Shown here in pieces: positions 51,981-60,884 of a stretch of DNA of 64,000 nt. The first letter of the stretch is position 1; every line of letters begins with the position of its first letter. A model generated the notes under the pieces. The model searched no databases, was not told the origin of the DNA, and saw only the letters and a list, made by a program, of their open reading frames with translations. Origin of the DNA: Dokdonella_A sp049583635 (GTDB lineage Bacteria > Pseudomonadota > Gammaproteobacteria > Xanthomonadales > Rhodanobacteraceae); NCBI GenBank assembly GCA_049583635.1, contig JBAUWF010000067.1:8370-72369 (forward strand), given 5' to 3'. The translations under genes were made by a program, and so were the position numbers.

Positions 51981-53729
51981 ATGTCAGTTGCTCTCGAAAC
52001 CATTGCACCGCAAGGACTCGACCAGGGTGTCGTGGCAGCCACTCTGGACGAACGCATCTGCCAGTTTCTGGTCGCGCGCGGTCGCCTGAAGGAAGCCGAT
52101 CTGGCGCGCGGCCGGCGCTTGCACGACGAGGATGCAGGTGGCACGCGCCTCGTGGCACTGCTCACGCGCCTCGGCCTCGTATCCGAGCGCGAAATGGCCG
52201 AGGCAGTATCCGAACTCCTGCAATTGCCTCTGCTGGCTGCCAAGGAGTTGCCGGATTCCCCGCCGACCAACGTGCAGCTGTCGGTGCGTTTCCTCAAACA
52301 GCAGCACGTTTGCCCGATTGGCGAGACCGACGACGAGGTCACCTTGCTGGTGGCCGATCCGGCGGACCTGTTTTCCGCGCGCTCGGTCGAGTTTGCGACT
52401 GGCCGCAAGGTGGTACTCAATATCGGCTTGCGCAGCGATATCGACGATTTGATTGAGCGCTATTACGGTTCCGGTCGCTCGGCCATGGGCGCCATCGTCG
52501 AGAACCTGACCGACGACAACGCGCGTAGTGACGATGACATCGAGCATCTGCGCGATCTGGCTTCCGAAGCGCCGGTCATCCGGTTGGTCAATCTGCTGAT
52601 CCAGCGTGCCGTCGAAGGCCGTGCGTCCGACATCCATATCGAACCGTTCGAGAATCGCCTGACCGTGCGCTATCGCATCGACGGTGTGCTGCACGAAGTC
52701 GAATCGCCTCCGGCTGCTTCGACCGCGGCGGTCATCTCGCGCGTCAAGATCATGGCCAAGCTCAACATCGCCGAACGCCGCCTGCCGCAGGACGGGCGCA
52801 TCATGATCCGGGTGCAGGGCAAGGAACTCGATCTGCGCGTTTCGACGGTGCCGACCGCGCATGGCGAATCGGTGGTCATGCGTATTCTCGATCGCGAATC
52901 GATCGTGTTCGATTTCAAAAAGCTCGGTTTCACCGACGAGTTCCTGCCGCAGTTCACGAAAGTTCTGGAATTGCCGCATGGCATTTTGCTCGTGACCGGC
53001 CCGACCGGTTCGGGCAAGACCACGACGCTCTACACCGCGCTCTCGAAGCTCAACACGCCCGACGTCAAGATCATCACGGTCGAGGACCCGGTCGAATATC
53101 AGCTCGAAGGCGTCAATCAGATTCAGGCGAAGCCGCAGATCGGGCTCGATTTCTCGCACGCGCTGCGCTCGATCGTGCGTCAGGACCCGGACATCATCAT
53201 GATCGGCGAGATGCGCGATCTGGAAACGGCGAAGATCGCGATCCAGTCCGCGTTGACCGGGCACTTGGTGCTCTCGACGCTGCACACCAACAATGCGGCG
53301 GGTGGCATCACGCGCATGCTCGACATGGGCGTCGAGGATTATCTGTTGACCTCGACCGTCAACGGCATTCTCGCGCAGCGCCTGGTGCGCCGCCTCGATG
53401 CCGCGACGGCCGAGCGCTATGAGCCGCTGCCCGAGATGGTCAAGGAGTTCGGCTTGGAGCGTCTGACCAAGGAGCGGCCGATCCGCTTGTACAGGCCGGG
53501 CTCGTCGGCGGTCAACCCGAGTGGTTACTTCGGCCGTACCACGATTATGGAGTTTCTGGTCATGAGCGAGCAGCTGCGCCGCCTGGTCATGCAGCACGCA
53601 GGCATGGGCGAACTCGAACAGCAGGCGCGCAACGAAGGCATGCGCACGATGTACGAGGATGGTCTGGTCAAGGCGCTGGACGGCACCACCACGGTCGAGG
53701 AAGTCCTGCGCGTGACGCAGGAAGGTTGA
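51981..53729 (+). CDS. gspE: Type II secretion ATPase GspE (xps type)
   Basis: GspE powers pseudopilus growth from the cytoplasm. The 582-residue protein has an N-terminal domain that binds GspL (residues 1-160), then the ATPase core: Walker A GPTGSGKTTT (about residues 340-349), the Asp box ITVEDPVEYQL, Walker B DIIMIGEMRD and the His box LSTLHTNNA. ATG 51981 has AAGGGG just upstream. The region that usually holds two CxxC pairs in GspE (after AQRLVRR and before GYFGRTTIME) has no cysteine. It is the first of eleven gsp genes in the order E-F-G-H-I-J-K-L-M-N-D. Confidence 0.95.
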   Translation: MSVALETIAPQGLDQGVVAATLDERICQFLVARGRLKEADLARGRRLHDEDAGGTRLVALLTRLGLVSEREMAEAVSELLQLPLLAAKELPDSPPTNVQLSVRFLKQQHVCPIGETDDEVTLLVADPADLFSARSVEFATGRKVVLNIGLRSDIDDLIERYYGSGRSAMGAIVENLTDDNARSDDDIEHLRDLASEAPVIRLVNLLIQRAVEGRASDIHIEPFENRLTVRYRIDGVLHEVESPPAASTAAVISRVKIMAKLNIAERRLPQDGRIMIRVQGKELDLRVSTVPTAHGESVVMRILDRESIVFDFKKLGFTDEFLPQFTKVLELPHGILLVTGPTGSGKTTTLYTALSKLNTPDVKIITVEDPVEYQLEGVNQIQAKPQIGLDFSHALRSIVRQDPDIIMIGEMRDLETAKIAIQSALTGHLVLSTLHTNNAAGGITRMLDMGVEDYLLTSTVNGILAQRLVRRLDAATAERYEPLPEMVKEFGLERLTKERPIRLYRPGSSAVNPSGYFGRTTIMEFLVMSEQLRRLVMQHAGMGELEQQARNEGMRTMYEDGLVKALDGTTTVEEVLRVTQEG

Positions 53730-53733
53730 GCCG

Positions 53734-54951
53734 GTGACTCTCTACCACTACAAAGCGGTCACGCCTGCCGGTGAAGTGCTTGAAGGCCAGCTCGACGTGG
53801 CCTCGCACGACGAAGCGATCGGCAAGCTGCAGGACGCGGGCAACATTCCGATAGAGGTGCACGAAAGCGACCGTGCCGAATCGGGCAGCCTCATCGCAGC
53901 GCTGTTTCGTCGCGCAACCTTGCGCGAAGCGCAGGTGGTGCAGTTCACCCAGCAGTTGTCGACTCTGCTCGGCGCCGGTCAACCGCTCGATCGGGCGCTG
54001 CAGATCCTGCTGGATCTGCCCGACACTGAAAAGGCCAGGCGCATGCTCGAACGCGTGCGCGATCAGGTGCGCGGTGGCATGCCATTGTCGGACGCGCTGG
54101 AGGGCGAGCACGGCAGTTTCTCGCGACTGTACGTGAACATGGTGCGGGCCGGTGAAGCCGGTGGTTCGCTCGACGATACCTTGCGGCGCCTGGCTGATTA
54201 TCTGGAGCGCAGCCGCGAATTGAAGTCGAGCGTGATCAACGCGATGATCTACCCGGCGTTCCTGGTCGGCATGGTCATTTTTTCACTGCTGATCCTTCTG
54301 ATCTACGTGGTGCCGCAATTTGCGCCGATGTTCGCCGACATGGATGTCGAAATGCCGATGATCACGAAGATCGTACTCGCGGTCGGTTCGACCCTGCAGA
54401 ATTTCTGGTGGTTGATTCTGCTTCTGATCGCTCTCGGCGTCGGATGGTATCGGCGTCAGATGGCCAATCCGCCGGCCCGGCTCAAGATAGACGCGCGCTT
54501 TCTGAAACTGAAAGTCGTCGGCGACGTGATCCGCAAGATCGAGACGGCGCGTATTGCGCGCACGCTCGGAACGCTGCTCAAGAACGGCGTGTCGCTGCTG
54601 ACCGCGCTCGCGATTTCACGCAACGTCATCAACAATACAGTGTTGGCTGAAGCTGTCGAACACGCCACCGAGGAGGTCAAGACCGGCAGCGGCCTCGCTT
54701 ATGCGCTGGCCCAGTCCAAGCGCTTTCCGAAGCTCGCTTTGCAGATGATCGCGGTCGGCGAGGAGTCCGGTGAACTGGATACGATGTTGATGAAAGTTGC
54801 CGATACCTTCGATGTCGAGGTGAAGAATACGCTCGACCGTCTGCTGGCGGCCCTGGTCCCGGCGACAACGATTGTCATGACCGTCGTCGTGGCGATGATC
54901 ATGCTGGCGATCGTGTTGCCGATCATGAATATCGCCGGTGCCGTGCATTGA
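53734..54951 (+). CDS. gspF: Type II secretion inner-membrane platform protein GspF
   Basis: The 405-residue polytopic protein has two homologous GspF domains. The first, around residues 70-190, has FTQQLSTLLGAGQPLDRALQIL and RAGEAGGSLDDTLRRLADYLE. The second has RIARTLGTLLKNGVSLLTALAI and VGEESGELDTMLMKVAD. Three membrane helices are present. GspF anchors the assembly machinery and contacts GspE and GspL. It starts with GTG four bases after gspE. Confidence 0.95.
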   Translation: MTLYHYKAVTPAGEVLEGQLDVASHDEAIGKLQDAGNIPIEVHESDRAESGSLIAALFRRATLREAQVVQFTQQLSTLLGAGQPLDRALQILLDLPDTEKARRMLERVRDQVRGGMPLSDALEGEHGSFSRLYVNMVRAGEAGGSLDDTLRRLADYLERSRELKSSVINAMIYPAFLVGMVIFSLLILLIYVVPQFAPMFADMDVEMPMITKIVLAVGSTLQNFWWLILLLIALGVGWYRRQMANPPARLKIDARFLKLKVVGDVIRKIETARIARTLGTLLKNGVSLLTALAISRNVINNTVLAEAVEHATEEVKTGSGLAYALAQSKRFPKLALQMIAVGEESGELDTMLMKVADTFDVEVKNTLDRLLAALVPATTIVMTVVVAMIMLAIVLPIMNIAGAVH

Positions 54952-55049
54952 GAAGCAGGCAATCGGGAACAGGAGATTCGCGATTCGCAGGAGCAGTACA
55001 ACGGGTCGGACTCGGATCCGCCAGTCGAACCAAGAGGATATGTGACGCA

Positions 55050-55484
55050 ATGACTATCAAGAATCAACACAGGGTTTTTCAGGCGCGTCGAGCGGCAGGT
55101 TTCAGTTTGATTGAAATGCTCGCCGTAATCGTCCTGATCGGTATCGTCGCGGGTATTGTCGTACAGCAGGTCGGCAAGAACGTCGACAAGGGCAAATGGG
55201 GCGCCGGCAAGGCGCAGGTGCGGGCGCTCGCCGGCAAGGTCGAAGGCTATGCGCTCGACAACGGCTCTCCGCCCGCGCGACTGGAGGATTTGAACGCCAA
55301 ACCGGGCAACGCGCCGAACTGGATGGGTCCGTACGCGAAGGAATCGGACCTCGTGGACCCGTTCGGCCATGCGTTCCAGTACAAGTCGCCCGGCGAACAC
55401 GGTGATTTCGACATCGTGTTTCTCGGCAAGGACGGCCAGGTCGGCGGCGACGGCGTCAATGCGGATTTTGGCAACTGGCAATGA
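55050..55484 (+). CDS. gspG: Major pseudopilin GspG
   Basis: The 144-residue precursor has the prepilin peptidase site AAG/FSLIEMLAVIVLIG with Glu at +5, then the GspG fold ending in a C-terminal calcium-loop region DPFGHAFQYKSPGEHGDFDIVFLGKDG. GspG builds the pseudopilus shaft. The leader of about 19 residues is longer than usual. The gap after gspF (54952-55049) holds a fragment resembling the palindromic repeat at 55491. The stop overlaps the gspH ATG (ATGA). Confidence 0.94.
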   Translation: MTIKNQHRVFQARRAAGFSLIEMLAVIVLIGIVAGIVVQQVGKNVDKGKWGAGKAQVRALAGKVEGYALDNGSPPARLEDLNAKPGNAPNWMGPYAKESDLVDPFGHAFQYKSPGEHGDFDIVFLGKDGQVGGDGVNADFGNWQ

Positions 55485-56038
55485 ACAGCCGGGATTCGAG
55501 ATTTGAGGTTGGAGATTCGGAGGGAACGCGTGCGGCGATGCGTCGCTTTCCCGAGTCCCGAATCCCGAATCTCCAATCCCGCCCTTTGCCGCGCATGCGT
55601 GGCAGAGGTTTCACCCTGATCGAACTGATCGCGGTTATCGTCCTGTTGGCCATCGTCATGTCGGTGGTGACCTTCTCGTTCTCGAAAAGCCTCGCGAGCG
55701 CGCGCATCCGCGCGGCCAGCCGCGATCTCGTTGCGGCGCTGCGCTATACGCGCGGGCAGGCCATCGTAAAGGGCAAGCAGGAGGTGCTGGCCCTCGACCT
55801 GGCGCAAAACTCCTATCAGGCCCCGGATAAACCGGCGGTGTCACTGCCCAAAGGCATGGTGCTGCAACTGACGACCGCGGAGCGCGAGCAAACCGGAGCG
55901 AATTCCGGAGACATCCGCTTTTTTCCGGATGGCAGTTCAACCGGCGGGCATATCAGCGTCATCCTCGATCAGCGCGAGTGGCGCATCAATGTGGCCTGGT
56001 TGACCGGTGACATTGCACTCGACGAGCAAGAACACTGA
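55481..56038 (+). CDS. gspH: Minor pseudopilin GspH with extended leader
   Basis: The 185-residue frame holds a typical minor pseudopilin: cleavage site GRG/FTLIELIAVIVLLAIV with Glu at +5, then an alpha/beta domain with DIRFFPDGSSTGG. The ATG overlaps the gspG stop (ATGA), giving a 43-residue leader instead of the usual 6-10. The extra leader is encoded almost wholly by an imperfect 30-base inverted repeat. An internal ATG at 55595 would give the short leader MRGRG but has no ribosome site. Either the cell makes a long leader or the start was displaced by the insertion. Confidence 0.88.
   Translation: MNSRDSRFEVGDSEGTRAAMRRFPESRIPNLQSRPLPRMRGRGFTLIELIAVIVLLAIVMSVVTFSFSKSLASARIRAASRDLVAALRYTRGQAIVKGKQEVLALDLAQNSYQAPDKPAVSLPKGMVLQLTTAEREQTGANSGDIRFFPDGSSTGGHISVILDQREWRINVAWLTGDIALDEQEH
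55491..55580. repeat. Imperfect inverted repeat inside the start of gspH
   Basis: The left arm (55491-55520) and right arm (55551-55580) pair at 23 of 30 positions; both are variants of GGGATTCGAGATT and GGAGATTCGG. A 30-base spacer separates them. A related fragment, GGAGATTCGCGATTCG, lies between gspF and gspG near 54972. The element looks like a palindromic intergenic repeat captured into a reading frame. Confidence 0.7.
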
Positions 56039-56069
56039 ACCGGCTCCCGGCATCGCGGTCTGTCAAGCC

Positions 56070-56660
56070 ATGAAACCGAACTTCCAGGGTCTGGGCCCGC
56101 GCACCGTGCGCGGCTTCAGCCTCATCGAGATGGTCGCGGCATTCCTGGTCTTCGCGATCGGCATTGGTGTGCTCATGCAGATTCTCGGCTCCTCGATGCA
56201 CAACGCCCAGCGTTCGGCCGAGTACACCCAGGCCGCGTTGTGGGCGCAGTCGCTGATGGATACGATCGGCGTCGGTCAGCCGATCGAGGAAGGCCAGTCG
56301 AGCGGCCGCTTCGACGATGACTATGCATGGCAGCTCGACATCCAGAAAATCGATCCTCAGGCGGTGGAGCCGCCGCCGCAGACGAATGGCGCCGCGCCGG
56401 CGACGAATGCCGATGGTCAGGGGCAGGTGCGCACGGGTTCGCCGCTCAGCTCCACTGCGGGCAACAGTGGCGCCTTGCAGGTGTCGCCGGTCGATTTGTA
56501 TCAGGTCAATCTGACCGTGCTGTGGGGCAATTCGCAGCGGCCGCATCAGGCGCAATTCACAACATTGCGCGCGGCCAATCCGCAACCCGAGGGCGGCTTG
56601 ACGCCCATGCAATCGCATCTGCCTTCATCGCGCAACACTGGTGGCGGAGGCGGTCCATGA
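56070..56660 (+). CDS. gspI: Minor pseudopilin GspI
   Basis: The 196-residue precursor has the cleavage site VRG/FSLIEMVAAFLVFAIGIGV with Glu at +5, then a globular domain with AALWAQSLMDTIGV. It is longer than usual because of a Pro/Gly/Ala-rich insertion (about residues 100-135) and a Gly-rich C-terminus. GspI starts the tip complex with GspJ and GspK. The ATG at 56070 gives a 15-residue leader; a GTG at 56007 overlapping gspH is less likely. Its stop overlaps gspJ (ATGA). Confidence 0.9.
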   Translation: MKPNFQGLGPRTVRGFSLIEMVAAFLVFAIGIGVLMQILGSSMHNAQRSAEYTQAALWAQSLMDTIGVGQPIEEGQSSGRFDDDYAWQLDIQKIDPQAVEPPPQTNGAAPATNADGQGQVRTGSPLSSTAGNSGALQVSPVDLYQVNLTVLWGNSQRPHQAQFTTLRAANPQPEGGLTPMQSHLPSSRNTGGGGGP

Positions 56661-57367
56661 GCGGCCGCCACGATACGGGCTTCACCCTGCTTGAGGTGAT
56701 GCTGGCCACGCTGCTACTGGCCCTGCTGCTGGCCGGGACCTTCGGTGCGGTGCGCACCACGGTAAAAGCGATGCACTCGGGCGAGGCTGTGATCGATCGC
56801 ACCAATCGTTTGCGCGTCGCGCAGGAATTCATTCGTCATCAGGTCAGTCGCATCCTGCCACTTGCGTTCGGTCGGGACGAATCGACCGGTGTGAATTTCA
56901 TGTTCGAGGGCGAGAAGGATTTCATGCGCTTCGTTGCGCCGATGCCCGGTTACCTGTCCAAGGGTGGCGCATACGTCCAGACGCTCGAACTCGCCGGCGG
57001 GCGCGGAGGCAAGCAGCTACTGTTCACCGATCGCATGCTGAACGGGTTCGATCTCGACAAGATCAAGGATTCGGACATGCAGCCGGTGGTCCTGCTCGAT
57101 CAGATTCAGGATGGCAAGTTCGAATACCGCACTTTCGACGATGACGGCAACCTCGGCGACTGGACCGACGACTGGGAGGATCCGAGCATCACCCCGGTGA
57201 TGGTGCGCCTGCATCTGGACATGCAACCTGCCGCGCGCGTCACCTTCGCCGAAATGGATATTCCGTTGATGCTCGATGCCGGTGCGGTGCGACGTGGCGG
57301 TTCGGTCCGGCGCGCGCAACCTGGTGTGCTGCCGCCGGTCCGAGCGCGGAGTGGAGCGGTCCGATGA
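56657..57367 (+). CDS. gspJ: Minor pseudopilin GspJ
   Basis: The 236-residue precursor has a short leader MSGRHDTG/FTLLEVMLATLLLALLL with Glu at +5. It then has a domain with VAQEFIRHQVSRILPLAFGRD and WTDDWEDPSITPVMVRLHLDM, close to the GspJ pattern. GspJ is part of the pseudopilus tip. The start overlaps the gspI stop and the end overlaps gspK, each by four bases, as expected for a tightly coupled operon. Confidence 0.92.
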   Translation: MSGRHDTGFTLLEVMLATLLLALLLAGTFGAVRTTVKAMHSGEAVIDRTNRLRVAQEFIRHQVSRILPLAFGRDESTGVNFMFEGEKDFMRFVAPMPGYLSKGGAYVQTLELAGGRGGKQLLFTDRMLNGFDLDKIKDSDMQPVVLLDQIQDGKFEYRTFDDDGNLGDWTDDWEDPSITPVMVRLHLDMQPAARVTFAEMDIPLMLDAGAVRRGGSVRRAQPGVLPPVRARSGAVR

Positions 57368-58272
57368 AACCCGCTCCGGGTCCGCGCGCCTGCCATGGTG
57401 TCGCCTTCGTGCTGGTGCTTTGGGTCATCGCGATGCTGTCGATCCTGCTCGGCAGTTTCGCGATGGTCGCGCGCACCGAAAATCTGCAATCGCGTCACTT
57501 GTTCGACACTACCAAGGCGCGTTACGCGGCCGAGGCCGGGCTTAATCTTGCCGTGTACGAATTGCGCAAGACCGACCCGTCGCAGCGCTGGATCGGCGAT
57601 GGTCGACCGTATCGTTTCATGTTCGACGATGTCGAGGTCGAAGTTTCGCTGACCGACGATTCTGGCAAGATCGACATCAATACGGCCACGCCCGAGTTGC
57701 TCAGGGGCATGTTCATGGCGGCCGGAGTGGATCAGGATCGGGCAGCCGCCCTGGCCGATGCGGTCCAGGACTGGCGTGATCCGGACGACGAGGCGCAACT
57801 CAACGGTGCCGAGGAACAGCAATACAAGAACGCCGGCCTGAGCTATGGTCCTGCCAACGCGCCGTTCAACACGGTGTCCGAATTGCAGCAGGTCTACGGT
57901 ATGGATTACGCCTTGTACGAGAAGATCGCGCCGGCGATCACGATCTATTCCGGACGTGGCACACCGAGCGAGGCCTATGCCACACCGGAGGTGTTGCAGG
58001 CGATGCATCCGGATTGGACGGCCGAGCAGATAAGCCAGGTCGTTCAGCAGCTCCAGGCGCAGCAGCCGGGTGGCGGCGAGGCACCCGTGCTGGGGCCGGA
58101 CGGGCAGCCCATCGTGGCAGGCGGAGGAGGGCTCACGTATAGTATCAAGTCGCGTGCCAAACTCCCGAATGGCGCAAGCACGGTACTCGACACCACGATC
58201 CGCCTGGGCGGCATCAATGCGGCGGGAAGGCCGTATGTGATTCTGCGCTGGCGTGACGACGACAGCGCGTAA
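57364..58272 (+). CDS. gspK: Minor pseudopilin GspK (pilus tip)
   Basis: The 302-residue protein has the GspK leader HG/VAFVLVLWVIAMLSILLGSF, which as usual lacks the Glu at +5. It then has a large domain with ARYAAEAGLNLAVYEL, DDSGKIDINTATPELL and PFNTVSELQQVYGM. GspK caps the pseudopilus and contacts substrate. The Gln/Gly-rich stretch near residues 225-255 is likely a flexible loop. The gene overlaps gspJ by four bases. Confidence 0.94.
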   Translation: MKPAPGPRACHGVAFVLVLWVIAMLSILLGSFAMVARTENLQSRHLFDTTKARYAAEAGLNLAVYELRKTDPSQRWIGDGRPYRFMFDDVEVEVSLTDDSGKIDINTATPELLRGMFMAAGVDQDRAAALADAVQDWRDPDDEAQLNGAEEQQYKNAGLSYGPANAPFNTVSELQQVYGMDYALYEKIAPAITIYSGRGTPSEAYATPEVLQAMHPDWTAEQISQVVQQLQAQQPGGGEAPVLGPDGQPIVAGGGGLTYSIKSRAKLPNGASTVLDTTIRLGGINAAGRPYVILRWRDDDSA

Positions 58273-58278
58273 TCCATC

Positions 58279-59505
58279 GTGAAGAACGAAGCACTGGACA
58301 GACAGTGGGCGCGTCTGCGCACACGCCTTGCCAAGAGCCCGTTGCCAGGGTTCTTCGCTTGGTGGATGCGCAATCTGCTCGCATGCCTGCCACCGCGTTG
58401 GCGCGCCATATTGAGCGAACGCCCGGAGTCGTTGCTGCTGGATATCGATCAGCGTTATCTCGTTGTCCGACGGGAGCGCGGCAACACAGCGCATGAATGC
58501 GGTCGTATCAGCGTCGATTTGCCGCCCGACGCCCAGCGAGCGGAGTTCGAACGGCTGCGCAGCGCCATCGAAGATCCGGCGGTGCGTGCCGTGTTCTGCA
58601 TCGCCGGCGATCGCGTTTTGCAGCGCAATGTGTCATTGCCCGCGGCGGCCGAAGAGAATCTGCGTCAGGTGCTCGCGTTCGAGATGGATCGGCAAACGCC
58701 GTTCAAGGCCGACCAGGTGTATTTCGACAGTCGGGTGGTCGGTCGTGATGCGACTGGGCGCAACGTGCAGGTCGAACTGGTGTTGCTGCCGCGCGCCCAG
58801 CTGGATGCCGAACTGGCCAGTGTTGCGGGCGGCACGCTTGCCATCGATGCAGTGGACAGTTGGCGTGATGTGCCCGGCAACGGCAGGCGCCACGTCAACC
58901 TGCTGCCGCCCGAGCGACGTGCGCGACGTCGCAATCTCAGGTTGCCGTTGAATCTGGGACTGGCGGCGCTGGCCATCGCGTTGTTGATCGTGAACATGAA
59001 TGAATCGCTGGCCAATCGCGCGGCGACGATCGAATCCATGCGCAGCGAAGTTGACAAGGCCAAGATCGAGGCCAAAAAAGTCGCGGCGCTCAAGAAAACG
59101 CTCGCCGATTCGATCGCCGGCGCGCACTTCCTGACCGACAAGAAACGCCACGCGCCCCTGATGATCGCGATTCTTGACGACCTGACCAAACGCATTCCCG
59201 ACGAAGCCTACCTTGAACGTCTGAACATCCAGGACGACCAGGTGCAGTTGCAAGGTCAGGCCGCGGAGGCAGCCAAGTTGATCGGTTTGCTTGCCAGATC
59301 GAAATATCTTTCCAATCCACGCTTCGAGGGCCAGATCCAGCCCGACCCGCGTACCGGCAAGGAACGATTCCAGATCAGCGCCGATCTCAAACCGCACGAT
59401 GTAGATCTGTCGTCAGCAAACGAGCATCCGCCGGGCAAGCCACAAGCCACGCCAGCGGCGGGCAAGAAACCGCGCACGGCGGCCGGGACCGGGCATGGCA
59501 CCTAG
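58279..59505 (+). CDS. gspL: GspL/PilN-like inner-membrane assembly protein
   Basis: The 408-residue protein has a cytoplasmic actin-like domain (residues about 45-215), a single membrane helix near residues 221-239 (LPLNLGLAALAIALLIV) and a periplasmic PilN-like domain with coiled-coil and APLMIAILDDLTKRIPDEAYLERL. GspL links GspE to the envelope platform. The C-terminal Pro/Lys/Ala tail is longer than usual. It starts with GTG and overlaps gspM by 11 bases. Confidence 0.88.
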   Translation: MKNEALDRQWARLRTRLAKSPLPGFFAWWMRNLLACLPPRWRAILSERPESLLLDIDQRYLVVRRERGNTAHECGRISVDLPPDAQRAEFERLRSAIEDPAVRAVFCIAGDRVLQRNVSLPAAAEENLRQVLAFEMDRQTPFKADQVYFDSRVVGRDATGRNVQVELVLLPRAQLDAELASVAGGTLAIDAVDSWRDVPGNGRRHVNLLPPERRARRRNLRLPLNLGLAALAIALLIVNMNESLANRAATIESMRSEVDKAKIEAKKVAALKKTLADSIAGAHFLTDKKRHAPLMIAILDDLTKRIPDEAYLERLNIQDDQVQLQGQAAEAAKLIGLLARSKYLSNPRFEGQIQPDPRTGKERFQISADLKPHDVDLSSANEHPPGKPQATPAAGKKPRTAAGTGHGT

Positions 59506-60118
59506 TCTTCGACTTCCCAAAGATGGGCGCCTGCTTGCGCTGGTGCTGTTGTTCATCGTGCTGATGCTGGTCTATTTGGTCGGCGTGCATTGGTGGTTTG
59601 TTGCGCCCGAGATGCAGTACCGCACCGAAATGCAGGATTTGCGCGAGGAGCAATTGCGTTTCCACCAGATCGCGATGCAGCGCCCGGAGATTGAAAAACG
59701 CCTGTCCAATGTGCATGCCTATGAGCAGGGTAACCAGGCGTTCTTGTCCGAGAACGATCCTAATTCCGCGTCGGCAGGGTTGATCCAGCGTCTCAAAGCC
59801 GCGATGACCGAACATGCCAAGGATGAGAAACGCTGTCAGCTGGTGAGCCAGCAAAGCTATAACGGTGGCGAGGACGAGTTGTACAAGCGTGTGACAATTC
59901 AGGTGCGCTTGCATTGCGATCTCGAGCCGTTCTCGGCGGTAATCTACGACCTGGAAAATGGCAAGCCGTATTTGTTCTTGGACCAGTTGATGATCTACCG
60001 ACAGCAGGTATACCGGCGCGGTCGCAACAAGAACGTCAGCAGCCCGCTCGATATACGCTTCAATCTTTCGGGCTATCTGCGACAACCGGGTAAGTCACAA
60101 CCGGGTAAGTCAACGTGA
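59495..60118 (+). CDS. gspM: GspM inner-membrane assembly protein
   Basis: The 207-residue protein has one N-terminal membrane helix (LLALVLLFIVLMLVYLVGVHWWF), a coiled-coil stretch and a ferredoxin-like periplasmic domain. GspM pairs with GspL. Identification rests on position between gspL and gspN as well as on the layout. The C-terminus, QPGKSQPGKST, is encoded by a perfect 15-base tandem duplication at 60083-60112. The start overlaps gspL by 11 bases. Confidence 0.85.
   Translation: MAPSLRLPKDGRLLALVLLFIVLMLVYLVGVHWWFVAPEMQYRTEMQDLREEQLRFHQIAMQRPEIEKRLSNVHAYEQGNQAFLSENDPNSASAGLIQRLKAAMTEHAKDEKRCQLVSQQSYNGGEDELYKRVTIQVRLHCDLEPFSAVIYDLENGKPYLFLDQLMIYRQQVYRRGRNKNVSSPLDIRFNLSGYLRQPGKSQPGKST
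60083..60112 (+). repeat. 15-base tandem duplication at the end of gspM
   Basis: CAACCGGGTAAGTCA occurs twice in direct succession (60083-60097 and 60098-60112). It duplicates the residues QPGKS at the C-terminus without shifting the frame. Confidence 0.9.
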
Positions 60119-60870
60119 ACGTGCATTCGGCACGCATGACGACGAACGTGTTGATCGGCGTCTGTGCGCTGCTATGCCTGTTCGTGATCTTCCAGTATGC
60201 CGGCCTTGGCAGCGGCTATCGCTGGTTGGTGGAAGCACCTGACACGATCGCTATGTCGCAGATCGGCAAGATCGAACGCGAGACGTTCAAGCTGCCGGCC
60301 GCTTCGTCTTTTGCGGCGATCGAGGCGCGACCGTTGTTCAACGACGACCGCCAGCCAACGCCGCTGGACGAGGGCGACGACGCGACCGACGAGGCGGCAC
60401 CGGCCAGTCCGCTCAACGTGACGCTGACCGGTGTGATCGTCACACCGAAAGTCCGAATTGCGCTGGTGCGCGATAATGTGCGGAACCAGTCGCTAGCCCT
60501 CAAGGTCGGTATGCCCCTGGAGGGCGATCAGGCAAGCTGGACCCTGACTGAAATCAAGCCGCGCAGTGCCGTGTTCAGAAGCGCTGCCGACGAAGATACG
60601 GAGATTGAACTGGAAACGGCCGCGGCGCCGAGCCGGCTCGCACTGCCCGGCCGCACCGCGCAGCGGCCGGGTAGCAAGGCCGCCGCGCTGAAAGGCAAAG
60701 GTGCCTTTTCGGTTCACCCGCCAGGGGACCAGGGGACCAGCGGAAGCAATTCGGATCTGGCCAAGCGCATCGCAGAACGCCGCCGCCAGATGCGCGAAGA
60801 TGCCGCGCGGTTACGCAAGGAGCGCGCGCAAAAGGGCGCGCAACGGAAAAATCCCGCGCACCAGAAGTGA
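60115..60870 (+). CDS. gspN: GspN (XpsN-type, GspC-like) secretin-contact protein
   Basis: The 251-residue protein has one N-terminal membrane helix and a GspC-like HR domain with ARPLFNDDRQP, LNVTLTGVIVTPKVRIALVRD and SLALKVGMPLEGDQASWTL. It ends in a long basic, Lys/Arg-rich tail that may be disordered. In Xanthomonas the XpsN protein takes the place of GspC and contacts the secretin XpsD. No separate gspC is present here, in agreement. It starts with GTG overlapping the gspM stop and ends overlapping the long form of gspD. Confidence 0.88.
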   Translation: MNVHSARMTTNVLIGVCALLCLFVIFQYAGLGSGYRWLVEAPDTIAMSQIGKIERETFKLPAASSFAAIEARPLFNDDRQPTPLDEGDDATDEAAPASPLNVTLTGVIVTPKVRIALVRDNVRNQSLALKVGMPLEGDQASWTLTEIKPRSAVFRSAADEDTEIELETAAAPSRLALPGRTAQRPGSKAAALKGKGAFSVHPPGDQGTSGSNSDLAKRIAERRRQMREDAARLRKERAQKGAQRKNPAHQK

Positions 60871-60884
60871 CTGGAGATATTCAA

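Noticed and set aside
51984..53597. 537-codon open frame opposite gspE
   Set aside because: Same shadow effect; the sequence is Arg/His-rich with no family resemblance.
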